In this document: positions 23,901-30,920 of the stretch, piece by piece | Position numbering within the stretch: the stretch's first letter is position 1 | Layout of the letters: the number at the start of each line of letters is the position of its first letter | DNA from: Bacteroidales bacterium | GTDB taxonomy: Bacteria > Bacteroidota > Bacteroidia > Bacteroidales > WCHB1-69 | Length of the DNA stretch: 31,691 bases | Direction: 5' to 3' | Assembly (NCBI GenBank): GCA_031272415.1 | Contig: JAISTU010000131.1 | Coordinates: forward strand, 1 to 31,691 | The notes under the pieces: generated by a model | The model's database searches: none | Told to the model about the DNA's origin: nothing | The model's input: only the letters and a program-made list of their open reading frames with translations | Made by a program: the position numbers and the translations under genes

Positions 23901-25522
23901 AAACGGCGACTTTGACCATCAACAAAGCATTGGCAAGCATTACATACAGCAATTTGCAGCAAACTTACAACGCATCTGCATTAAGTCCGACCATTGTTAC
24001 CACTCCTGCCGATTTGTATGTGCAAACCTTGTATCAAGGCGCTGCCAATGTGCCCATAAATGCAGGTAACTATCACATTATCAGCACAATAGTAGATAGC
24101 AATTATTACGGAGTTGCAACAGATACATTTCGCATAGCCAAAGCGACTGCGAGCATAGTTTTTGCCAATTTGAGAGCCGTTTATAGCGGTATCACCCGCT
24201 CGGCAGGCATATTGACTGTTCCTTCGGGGCTGAATATGAACATTTTATACAATAATTCACCCACTTTGCCGCTCAATGTAGGAATTTACGTGCTTACGGC
24301 AACCATCAATGATACTAATTATGAGGGAACGGCAACCGAAATTTTTGAAATTGAACCGGATATTTTGACTTATATTATACCCCAAAAGGTATTTGAGTAT
24401 AATGCTGATAGTCAAAGAATTACCCCTATTACCGTACCTTCCGCAATATCATATAATATCACTTACAACGGAGGCTCAATTTTGCCTATTTTGCCCAATG
24501 TTTACATTGTTCATATCACTTCGGCAAACCCTAATTATGTGGGTGATACAACATTTTTAATGGAAATTACACCTAAAAAAGCCAAAGTTACATTTTATGA
24601 CCATGTAACAACTTATAATGAACAAAATCAATTCATTACGGTCAATGTAGAGCCGTCAAATATTGCTCATAAAATTGAATATTTTCAAAATTCAGTGGCA
24701 GTAAATGAACAAATTGTTTCGGGAATTTATGATGTAAAAGTAACAATTACAGAACCTTACTATGTTTTGGATACATTTACAAGTTCATTTACCATTCTCA
24801 AAACAGAAGTTGGGGCGATAGACCTAAAATTACTCTATAATTACGATGGCACTGAAAAACATCTTGACCTTGATTTTAGTCAAGCCATTCCCTATCATCG
24901 GGTTTATATTCGCAATGGGGACACGGTTAGCCCTATCAATGCAGGAAAATATCAACTGTTTTTAGTGTCGGAGGATACCAATTATTACTTCTATCCGGAC
25001 GAATTTAATTATGAAATTTTTGCATCAGAAGCAACTTTATCGTTTGATACTCTGATGTTTACGTTTGATAATACGCCAAAAAATGTAAGCGTTTCCACCC
25101 AGCCTGCGGGTCTGGCGGTGAGAATTAAATACGAAGGCAAATTGACACCGCCTTACGAAGTGGGAGCATATTTTGTAACCGCCACCATTGTAGATGACAA
25201 TTATTATGGCACCATACAAGACAGCATGTACATTTTGCCTCAATCGCCCAATGCAGTTATAAATCATCAATCATCAGAAGGCTCTTTTGTGCTTTATCCT
25301 AATCCTGCAAATGATTATATTATATTGAAAATCAATGGATTAACAGGTGAAATACAAGCAGAAATTATTGATATTTCAGGTAAAACAGTCCAAAAACAAG
25401 ACTTATATTCAGAAGAAAATACATTGCATAAATTCGATATAAGTGGCTTACAATCAGGAAGTTATATCTTGTTGCTCAAAACTGATAATCAACTCAAAAC
25501 ACTTAAAATTCTCAAAAAGTAA
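20942..25522 (+). CDS. Giant T9SS surface protein: glycine-rich block and about 11 MBG-type repeats
   Basis: The 1526-residue protein has a signal peptide (MKKLQNVLSFGLMFMISLHCLRAQ). Residues ~27-150 look like the start of a parallel beta helix (YVSATGNNANSGAWNQPLQTIDAAI). Residues ~180-460 are extremely Gly-rich with GTGGTGGAGG-like units. A linker with an Ig-like stretch follows. From ~638 to ~1436 there are about eleven ~72-residue units of the form 'TYNGxxxxVxVxTxPxxL...YNGSxxxPxNAGxYxVxxxIxDxNYxG...ATLTIxKA', typical of MBG domains. The end (FVLYPNPANDYIILKI...SGSYILLLKTDNQLKTLKILKK) is a T9SS type A sorting domain. It is probably a long adhesin or matrix protein at the cell surface. purN follows 41 bases later with no promoter or terminator evident between. 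Confidence 0.88.
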   Translation: MKKLQNVLSFGLMFMISLHCLRAQSNLIYVSATGNNANSGAWNQPLQTIDAAIAMANGVNLTYIRIAAGTYNLTTTIELKSNLVIEGGWVFDVSTQLWSKHFDSLTIINIDAIETYSNFNQKIGIRSANDTNWVLQDLTINVVGATTADRHSSGKGTSVYGLYISGIANRTSLVRCNLTVGNAGSGTNGVNGVNGANGNGGALFDLTGGLLGSACTGGNSVSGGAAVGSGVRAGGAGGNSGSGRNGTVGGSGSTGNAGSAGSAGGGGAAGGAAGASCAANTNGNPGGVGTAGANGTTPNSNNNFSVAAYFNPGTTGGTGTDGSGGGGGGGGGGGGSEAWCGSMSGGGGGSGGEGATGGTGGTGGGASFGIYCYLSLQPQLESTNIVAGLAGAGGTGGTGGTGGAGGAGGNGLDPNASVCSCSNLGGAGGTGGKGGNGGNGQNGVNGLSMQIIAVSSIDYQEVTDTTSMLLQEGITAIYEPATHSQIKVKRNAGTWNTNLQLIHDKTPRTSSYSLSDNEIVLIAENTGVYTVDTGGQLVHIYKNRPALPNIQLSDTVQYTQNLTAVCSDNTCLEYIWKIADIEGNNILTTASDDTFSINTTGLLAHDTGTIYYIGLYVNELGYGYSDYIWDSFKLFPVPVNVSISDTVQTYDGYARAVQTTTDILGLDVEITYNGSTTIPINAGDYQVVARVTTANYSGSATAVLHIEKASASIILSNLQHTFDSTGKTATAVTFPSDLNCQFYYEGDTILPINAGKYEIRAIIRDNNYTGETNDTLIIDKAMASISFSDLTHVYNGNVKSVNVATQPVGLQTITTYFPNNPILWGTYSVYAQIDDPNYEGEDSAVMTITKPQAVITLLDSVLTYNGNPHSLLVNIEPVGTQYTITYNGLATLPVAAGQYSILVTTNDTTVLPAYATATLTIDKAPVAIAVGNTTQTYSGTGKSVSVSTAPANLSFLVTYNGSAINPVHSGFYNVLVSITDSNYVGTQTATLTINKALASITYSNLQQTYNASALSPTIVTTPADLYVQTLYQGAANVPINAGNYHIISTIVDSNYYGVATDTFRIAKATASIVFANLRAVYSGITRSAGILTVPSGLNMNILYNNSPTLPLNVGIYVLTATINDTNYEGTATEIFEIEPDILTYIIPQKVFEYNADSQRITPITVPSAISYNITYNGGSILPILPNVYIVHITSANPNYVGDTTFLMEITPKKAKVTFYDHVTTYNEQNQFITVNVEPSNIAHKIEYFQNSVAVNEQIVSGIYDVKVTITEPYYVLDTFTSSFTILKTEVGAIDLKLLYNYDGTEKHLDLDFSQAIPYHRVYIRNGDTVSPINAGKYQLFLVSEDTNYYFYPDEFNYEIFASEATLSFDTLMFTFDNTPKNVSVSTQPAGLAVRIKYEGKLTPPYEVGAYFVTATIVDDNYYGTIQDSMYILPQSPNAVINHQSSEGSFVLYPNPANDYIILKINGLTGEIQAEIIDISGKTVQKQDLYSEENTLHKFDISGLQSGSYILLLKTDNQLKTLKILKK

Positions 25523-25563
25523 GGATTCTGTTATAAAAAAAGCATAAACAGTTATAAAATAGT

Positions 25564-26130
25564 ATGAAAAGGATTGTCATTTTTGCATCAGGCAACGGCA
25601 GCAATGCCCAACGAATAGCAGATTATTTTCAGGATAATAAAAATGTGTCCATTGAATTGATAATTAGCAATAAATCAGATGCTTACGTATTGGAACGTGC
25701 CAAAAATTTGCAAATTGAATCATGGGTAATTGATAGACCAACACTTTATCAGTCGGAGACAGTTGTTGAGCGATTAAAAAAAATGGAGATAGATTTGATT
25801 GTTTTGGCAGGATTTTTATGGCTCATTCCTGCCAATTTGATAGAGGCATATCCCCGCAAAATTATCAATATTCACCCCGCATTATTGCCCAAATATGGTG
25901 GCAAAGGGATGTACGGCATGCACGTGCATGAGGCGGTGGTCGCCAATGCTGAAAAAATGACAGGAATTACCATCCATTATGTTAATTCGTGCTATGACGA
26001 GGGCGACATCTTTTTTCAAACCACTTGCGCAGTCGAGCCAAATGATAGCCCCCAAAATGTAGCCCAAAAAGTACATCTTTTGGAATATGAATGGTTTCCA
26101 AAAATTATTGAAAATTTACTTTTTCAGTAA
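25564..26130 (+). CDS. purN: Phosphoribosylglycinamide formyltransferase
   Basis: The 188-residue enzyme carries out the third step of purine synthesis, moving a formyl group from 10-formyltetrahydrofolate to GAR. All key elements are present: IFASGNGSNAQRI near the start (phosphate binding), the catalytic NIHPALLPKYGGKGMYG block with Asn and His, and TGITIHYVNSCYDEGDIFFQ with the catalytic Asp. The length is normal. No promoter is visible in the 41-base gap after the giant surface protein gene, so it may depend on read-through from it. Its 3' end overlaps the convergent thioesterase gene by 15 bases. Confidence 0.95.
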   Translation: MKRIVIFASGNGSNAQRIADYFQDNKNVSIELIISNKSDAYVLERAKNLQIESWVIDRPTLYQSETVVERLKKMEIDLIVLAGFLWLIPANLIEAYPRKIINIHPALLPKYGGKGMYGMHVHEAVVANAEKMTGITIHYVNSCYDEGDIFFQTTCAVEPNDSPQNVAQKVHLLEYEWFPKIIENLLFQ

Positions 26131-26544
26131 ATTAGCGGCGGTTTCAAAGAGTAGTTTTTCTTCTTCCGTTTGTGGCTCAATGCTCAAGCCGTGTGGCAAA
26201 GATTTTCCGTTGCTATCTATGTGGCAAAAAGTTACAAATCCGTCTAAATGAACAATATCCGTACTTTTTGTTTCAAATACTTTGGTATAAACGGTCAAAG
26301 AAGAGCGTCCTGTATGCACAATTTGGGACTCAAAACAAAGGATAGCCCCCAGTCGCGAAGGATGCAAAAATTCCAAACCATGAATTTTTAAACAAACAAT
26401 ATTTGCAGGATTTAATGCCACCGATGCGGCTATAAATGAAGATTCTACAAACCACTCCGAACAACGCCCTGCAAACAATGTTCCATGATGATTTAAATCT
26501 TCACTTTTTATCATTTTGAATGTACTTGTTTTTCCAATTTTCAT
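26116..26544 (-). CDS. Acyl-CoA thioesterase, hotdog fold
   Basis: The 142-residue protein is of the acyl-CoA hydrolase (YciA/BACH-like) family. The signature is near the N-terminus: SEDLNHHGTLFAGRCSEWFVESSFIAA (15-41), where the Asp/Asn-His-x-Gly-x-x-Phe-x-Gly pattern marks the hotdog active site; LEFLHPSRLGAILCFES and TGRSSLTVYTKVF form the central strands. It probably hydrolyses acyl-CoAs in the cytoplasm; chain-length preference cannot be read. Single gene with its own promoter at 26580-26573. The stop overlaps the end of purN on the other strand by 15 bases. Confidence 0.88.
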   Translation of the reverse strand: MKIGKTSTFKMIKSEDLNHHGTLFAGRCSEWFVESSFIAASVALNPANIVCLKIHGLEFLHPSRLGAILCFESQIVHTGRSSLTVYTKVFETKSTDIVHLDGFVTFCHIDSNGKSLPHGLSIEPQTEEEKLLFETAANLLKK

Positions 26545-26572
26545 ATACTTCTACTTCAATTCAACTAAAATA

Positions 26573-26610
26573 CAAAGATACAGTTTTCTTTCAATTAAAA
26601 ATTAAAAACC
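26573..26610 (-). promoter_or_regulatory. Promoter cassette for the thioesterase gene
   Basis: On the minus strand GGTTTTTAATTTTTAATTGA (26610-26591), exactly 10 bases, then TATCTTTG (26580-26573), 28 bases before the start codon. Confidence 0.75.
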
Positions 26611-26619
26611 TTTTTTTTA

Positions 26620-26660
26620 GATTGTAGAGATTGTAGATTTACGATTGTAGATTTACGATT
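26620..26660 (+). repeat. 14-base tandem repeat GATTGTAGATTTAC
   Basis: Two full copies (26629-26642 and 26643-26656), a truncated GATTGTAGA before (26620-26628) and GATT after. It merges into the T-run side of dispersed repeat copy 5. Confidence 0.8.
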
Positions 26661-26666
26661 TTTCTA

Positions 26667-26702
26667 TTTTTTTGCATTATGGGATAAAAACATTCTAAAA
26701 TT
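26667..26702 (+). repeat. Dispersed intergenic repeat, copy 5
   Basis: A T-run, GCATTATGGGATAAAAACA, then TTCTAAAATT; one base differs within the GCATTTTGGGATAAA core. Confidence 0.8.
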
Positions 26703-26739
26703 AGAGAAAAACAACATGTCAAAAGATTGATAATCAATT

Positions 26740-26772
26740 CTCTACACTCTACACTCTACACTCTACACTCTA
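26740..26772 (+). repeat. CTCTACA tandem array
   Basis: Four full 7-base CTCTACA units plus a partial CTCTA. The same motif flanks dispersed repeat copies 2 and 4. Confidence 0.85.
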
Positions 26773-26782
26773 ATTAAGCCGA

Positions 26783-26824
26783 TTTTAATTTTTAATTTTT
26801 AATTGACAAATTTGTGTATCTTTG
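26783..26824 (+). promoter_or_regulatory. Promoter cassette for the DUF2723 gene
   Basis: Three TTTTAATT-like units ending TTTTTAATTGA (to 26806), a 10-base spacer, then TATCTTTG (26817-26824). The start codon is 96 bases downstream. Confidence 0.75.
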
Positions 26825-26919
26825 TATTTTGTGTAAAAAAAATATTTCAAAAAAAATATACAATAAAAAACAAAAGCATTCGTTATAATTATTCTAAATT
26901 GTAAAAACAGTATTAAAAT

Positions 26920-29900
26920 ATGCTCAGAAATTATAAAGTTATTAACAACGCATTAGGATGGGGAATATTTATTATTGCCTCATTGGTTTACATTTTTACT
27001 GCCGAGCCGACCGTCAGTTTTTGGGACTGTGGAGAATACATTGCTACGGCATATAAACTACAAGTAGGACACCCGCCGGGAGCCCCTACGTTTCAATTAA
27101 TTGGTAAAATTGCCACTATGTTTGCAGGCGGTGATGTTACAAAGGTTGCATTCGCAATTAACTGTATGTCAGCCATTTGTAGTGGATTTACAATTTTATT
27201 TTTGTTCTGGTCGCTCACCATGTTGGCAAAAAAAGTAGCCCTTTCAAAGGGAGGTCAATTGACCAACTCCAACGTGCTGGCTATTTTTGGCAGTGCTGTT
27301 GTTGGCTCATTGGCATACACATTTAGCGATACATTTTGGTTTTCCGCAGTGGAAGGCGAAGTGTATGCAATGTCTTCGTTTTGTACGGCATTGGTCTTTT
27401 GGGCAATACTCAAATGGGAGCAAGTGGCGGACGACAATTATTCCAATAGATGGATAATTTTGATTGCCTACATTATCGGTCTCTCCATCGGGGTTCACCT
27501 GTTGAACTTATTGACTTTGCCTGCCATGGCGCTTGTAGTTTATTTCAAAAAATACAAATCAACTACAAAAGGAACTATTGTTGCACTTTTGATTTCATTT
27601 GCAATGGTAGCGGTCATTTTGTGGGGCATTATACCGGGAGTAGTTAAATATTCAGGTGTAATAGAGAGAATGTTTACCAATAGTTTCAATACCGGGTTTT
27701 ATGTAGGAACGATTGTATTTTTTGTTATTTTAGCAGGTTTATTGGTTTGGGGATTGTGGTATTCCGAAAGCAGACGCAAAAAATTGCTCAATTTAGGGTT
27801 TCTTTCATTGGTGTTTTTATTGATTGGCTATTCAACGTTTTTGATGTTGCCTATTCGTGCCAATGCTAATACACCTATTTCAGAAAATGACCCCGAAGAT
27901 GCAGTTTCTTTGCTCTCTTACCTCAACCGCGAACAATATGGTAGCACGCCGTTTTTATATGGTCAATATTACAACACACCTGTAAAAGACCGAAAAGACG
28001 GCACACCTGCATATATGCAGAAATATGTTGTTATTGAGGATATTAACGGCATGGAAGATAAACTCAAATCTTGCTATACCGAATTTGAGGCTCAAAAATT
28101 TATAGAAACATACAAAGCCACAGCCAAACAAGTAGGAAATATAAAAATTGAGGAGCGTTACGAAATCGGCGACCCTCATAAAGGTGAGATTCCGGTTTAT
28201 GAAGGCTCTTTTTGCACGCTTTTCCCGCGTATGTGGAACACAGAGTCCGACCATGTTAATCAATATCGCAATTGGGCTGGCATAGCACAAGGGTCTGATT
28301 ATGAAATTTCAGGTGGCAGACAAGTGCCTAAAAAGATTGAGTTCAGCAAAAATTTGAAATTTTTCTTAAGGTATCAGATGGGCTACATGTATTTTCGCTA
28401 TTTTATGTGGAATTTTGTAGGCAGGCAAACGCTCAATCAAGGTCGCGGTGCCCCCACAGAAGGCGAATGGATTTCGGGTATCAATTTTATTGATGATGCA
28501 CGTTTGGGTCCGCAGGATAAGCCTGATTTTATGAAAGATACAGGAAATAATAAATACTTTTTCTTGCCACTTATTTTGGGATTGATAGGTTTATTTTTCC
28601 ATTTTTCGAGAGATAAAAAGAATGGTTTGGTAACGCTGACGTTGTTTTTTATGACAGGGATTGCTATCGGCATTTATTTAAATATGTATGCCTATCAGCC
28701 ACGTGAAAGGGATTATGCTTTTGCGGCTTCATTTTATGTGTTTGCGATGTGGATAGGTATGGGTGTTTATGCAGTTTATACATTGATACAGAAGTATTTA
28801 AATAAATATATTAAGCCCTCCGCAGCCGCTATAACCGCAACAATTGTTTGTTTGGGTGTCCCTGCATTGATGGCTTCGCAAAATTGGGACGACCATGACC
28901 GCTCAAAACGCTTTTTGACACTCACTATTGCCAAATCTTATTTAGATGCTTGCGCCCCCAATGCCATTTTGTTTGCTAACGGTGATAATGATACTTTCCC
29001 GCTTTGGTATTTGCAAGAAGTAGAAGGCTATCGAACTGACGTGCGAATTTGCAACCTTTCCTTGATGGCGACTGATTGGTATATTGACCAAGCCAAACGA
29101 AAAGTATATAATGGCGAGCCGGTGCCGGTAACAATGACAAAAGAATTGTACCAACAAGGCACAAGAGATTTGGTGGTGGCTTATAATAGAATTAAAGAGC
29201 CACAAAATGCAATCAATGTAATGGATGAGATTTGCAAACCGGTTAATAATCGCCGTGAAGCCATTATCAACACAACCCAATTTTACATGGATGTTGATAA
29301 AGAAAAAGTGTTGAAAAACAATGTAGTAGACCCTAAATTTGCAGATAGAATTGTCGATAGGATGTACTGGTCATTGCCTGCGAGAAATGTATATCAAGCA
29401 CAAGGAGGCGACACAATTATGATTTTCAACAAAGCCTATTTAGCCATGTTTGATATTATTGCCCACAACAATTGGGAACGCCCGATTTATTATGTAGGCG
29501 TAACCGGCAATGAGCCTTTCTTTGGTTTGGAAAATTATACCCAAATTGAAGGGATTGTTCATCGTTTGGTACCCATTTATACGCCTGTGAACGAAGGCAA
29601 TTATTTCCCGCCATATTTTGGATTTATCAATACGGATATTTTGTACAATAATCTTATCAATAAGTATGATTATTCGCAATATGCCGATAAAAAAATCTTT
29701 TTGAGTGAGGATTACAATCGACAAGTAACCACTTTTAAAGCCTATTATACCCGTTTGGCGGAGGCTTTAGTGGCTGAAAATAAGCCCGATACTGCCATAA
29801 AAGTATTGGATGATTGCTATAAAATATTCCCACTTTATAGATTTCCTACCGAATATTTGAGCGAATTGGATGCAGTACGTATCTATATTTCAACAAAAAA

Positions 29901-30150
29901 ACCGGAGGCGGTTGAAAAAGGGTTAAAACTTTGCGAAAATTCAATAGACCAATTGACGCAGCAGTTGAATTATTATTTGAAATTCAAAGGCTCAAAAGCA
30001 CAAATTGTTGATTCTCAACGCAAACGTACATTGGCTATTTTGGAATATTACAACCGATTATGTCTTCAATTCAAAGGCGATTCTGATGAGCAATATGCTC
30101 CTAAATGGCAAACTTTGATTGATAAGACACAAATGTACACAACGTCTTAG
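26920..30150 (+). CDS. DUF2723 family polytopic membrane protein, putative GT-C glycosyltransferase
   Basis: The 1076-residue protein has about a dozen membrane helices in two blocks (residues ~10-310 and ~540-660) and a long soluble C-terminus. The DUF2723 signature is near the start: TAEPTVSFWDCGEYIATAYKLQVGHPPGAPTFQLIGKI (28-65). The Asp of WDCGE in the first outer loop is where GT-C enzymes, such as protein mannosyltransferases, have their catalytic Asp. It may transfer a sugar from a lipid carrier on the periplasmic side; the acceptor is unknown. The soluble part has ILFANGDNDTFPLWYLQEVEGYRTDVRICNLSL, typical of the Bacteroidota members. It is a single gene with its own promoter and terminator. 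Confidence 0.88.
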   Translation: MLRNYKVINNALGWGIFIIASLVYIFTAEPTVSFWDCGEYIATAYKLQVGHPPGAPTFQLIGKIATMFAGGDVTKVAFAINCMSAICSGFTILFLFWSLTMLAKKVALSKGGQLTNSNVLAIFGSAVVGSLAYTFSDTFWFSAVEGEVYAMSSFCTALVFWAILKWEQVADDNYSNRWIILIAYIIGLSIGVHLLNLLTLPAMALVVYFKKYKSTTKGTIVALLISFAMVAVILWGIIPGVVKYSGVIERMFTNSFNTGFYVGTIVFFVILAGLLVWGLWYSESRRKKLLNLGFLSLVFLLIGYSTFLMLPIRANANTPISENDPEDAVSLLSYLNREQYGSTPFLYGQYYNTPVKDRKDGTPAYMQKYVVIEDINGMEDKLKSCYTEFEAQKFIETYKATAKQVGNIKIEERYEIGDPHKGEIPVYEGSFCTLFPRMWNTESDHVNQYRNWAGIAQGSDYEISGGRQVPKKIEFSKNLKFFLRYQMGYMYFRYFMWNFVGRQTLNQGRGAPTEGEWISGINFIDDARLGPQDKPDFMKDTGNNKYFFLPLILGLIGLFFHFSRDKKNGLVTLTLFFMTGIAIGIYLNMYAYQPRERDYAFAASFYVFAMWIGMGVYAVYTLIQKYLNKYIKPSAAAITATIVCLGVPALMASQNWDDHDRSKRFLTLTIAKSYLDACAPNAILFANGDNDTFPLWYLQEVEGYRTDVRICNLSLMATDWYIDQAKRKVYNGEPVPVTMTKELYQQGTRDLVVAYNRIKEPQNAINVMDEICKPVNNRREAIINTTQFYMDVDKEKVLKNNVVDPKFADRIVDRMYWSLPARNVYQAQGGDTIMIFNKAYLAMFDIIAHNNWERPIYYVGVTGNEPFFGLENYTQIEGIVHRLVPIYTPVNEGNYFPPYFGFINTDILYNNLINKYDYSQYADKKIFLSEDYNRQVTTFKAYYTRLAEALVAENKPDTAIKVLDDCYKIFPLYRFPTEYLSELDAVRIYISTKKPEAVEKGLKLCENSIDQLTQQLNYYLKFKGSKAQIVDSQRKRTLAILEYYNRLCLQFKGDSDEQYAPKWQTLIDKTQMYTTS

Positions 30151-30173
30151 TACGTTGATTTTTTCTTTTTCAT

Positions 30174-30224
30174 TATACTGCCCACAAAAAATATTTAATT
30201 TTCTTGAGGGCAGTATATTTTTTT
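30174..30224 (+). terminator. Rho-independent terminator after the DUF2723 gene
   Basis: TATACTGCCC (30174-30183) pairs perfectly with GGGCAGTATA (30208-30217) around a 24-base AT-rich loop, followed by seven T (30218-30224). It lies 24 bases after the stop. Confidence 0.88.
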
Positions 30225-30235
30225 AGTGGAAAGTT

Positions 30236-30260
30236 GTAGGGGCGATGGCATGCCTTGCCC
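30236..30260 (+). repeat. Palindromic repeat, GTAGGGGC family
   Basis: GTAGGGGCGATGGCATGCC followed by TTGCCC contains the palindrome GGCATGCC; GAAAGGGTGAAA follows at about 30273. This is the most regular copy in the window. Confidence 0.65.
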
Positions 30261-30301
30261 AAAAAAAGAGATGAAAGGGTGAAAAAATTGTCAATTTACA
30301 A

Positions 30302-30346
30302 TTTTTAGAACGTTTTTATCCCAAAATGCAAAAAAAAATCTACTTC
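30302..30346 (-). repeat. Dispersed intergenic repeat, copy 6
   Basis: On the minus strand AGTAGA, a T-run, GCATTTTGGGATAAAAACG, then TTCTAAAAA. The core is identical to copy 3. It ends 18 bases before the DUF4143 remnant. Confidence 0.8.
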
Positions 30347-30363
30347 TTGCAAAAAGGAAGTCG

Positions 30364-30684
30364 TTAAATACAAAACACAGCATACAACGGCACTGATTTT
30401 ATGCCGTTTTCAAACCCAAAATTTTTTTGAGAAATTCGCATGGAATAGGGGCAACCGTATTGTTTAGCAAACATGGTTAAACTGCGACTTCTGGTATTTG
30501 ATCCTCGCTTAACTTCCACAGGGACAACGTTTACATCTTCTTGAAATACAAAATCCACCTCACCCTGATTGTTATTTTTCCAATAAAAAAGTGGGATTTT
30601 TTTGGCAGCAAAAGCCTGTGCTACATAATTTTCTGCAAAAGAGCCAAGAAAAGTTAATTCTTCGTTCTTCTCGGCAAGCAACAT
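30364..30684 (-). pseudogene. C-terminal remnant of a DUF4143 AAA-type ATPase
   Basis: A 106-residue open frame matches only the end of the ATPases with a DUF4143 tail: LGSFAENYVAQAFAAKK, FYWKNNNQGEVDFVFQ, VVPVEVKRGSNTRSRSLTMFAKQYG and a final SVPLYAVF. The EVDF...VPVEVK pattern is that of a PD-(D/E)XK nuclease-like fold. Full-length members have about 370-420 residues with a Walker ATPase domain first; nothing of this is found upstream. A stop codon (TGA) comes directly before the ATG in the same frame, and a 44-base near-palindrome follows at 30735. It is probably a decayed remainder; an expressed small protein cannot be ruled out. Confidence 0.7.
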
Positions 30685-30734
30685 TCAAGCAAATCTGCTG
30701 TTATTTTTCTCTGCATATAATATAAATTTTATAA

Positions 30735-30778
30735 TTAAGTGCGAAAAAATCAAAATTTTCTGACTTTTTGGCACTTAA
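30735..30778. repeat. 44-base near-palindrome
   Basis: The arms TTAAGTGCGAAAAAATCA (30735-30752) and TGACTTTTTGGCACTTAA (30761-30778) match at 16 of 18 positions, with an 8-base loop. It lies between the DUF4143 remnant and the terminator of the next gene. Confidence 0.75.
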
Positions 30779-30832
30779 AAATCAAAAAAAAATATTTGAC
30801 AGTTTTTGTTTTTAAATTTACCCAAAGAAAAA

Positions 30833-30862
30833 GGGAACGAAGTTTGTTTTTTCTTCGTTCCC
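30833..30862 (-). terminator. Rho-independent terminator of the beta-helix gene
   Basis: A perfect 10-bp stem, GGGAACGAAG (30862-30853 on the minus strand) with CTTCGTTCCC (30842-30833), closes a 10-base loop. On the minus strand TTTTTCTTT follows. It lies 58 bases after the stop of the gene. Confidence 0.9.
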
Positions 30863-30920
30863 TGAATTTGAACTTTGATTTATTTTTCTAAATCATTGAT
30901 AATCAGATTGATAAATTCCC

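Larger units (their letters stand above)
26545..26919. other. Divergent intergenic region with promoters and repeats
   Basis: No gene is supported in these 375 bases. They contain promoter cassettes facing outwards for the thioesterase gene (26573-26610) and the DUF2723 gene (26783-26824), a 14-base tandem repeat (26620-26660), dispersed repeat copy 5 (26667-26702) and a CTCTACA tandem array (26740-26772). The leader from 26830 to 26919 is A-rich with no clear structure. Confidence 0.7.

Noticed and set aside
26740..26772. CTCTACA tandem array considered as a CRISPR-like or origin-like array
   Set aside because: The 7-base units have no spacers and no dnaA boxes or cas genes are near; it is a simple tandem repeat.
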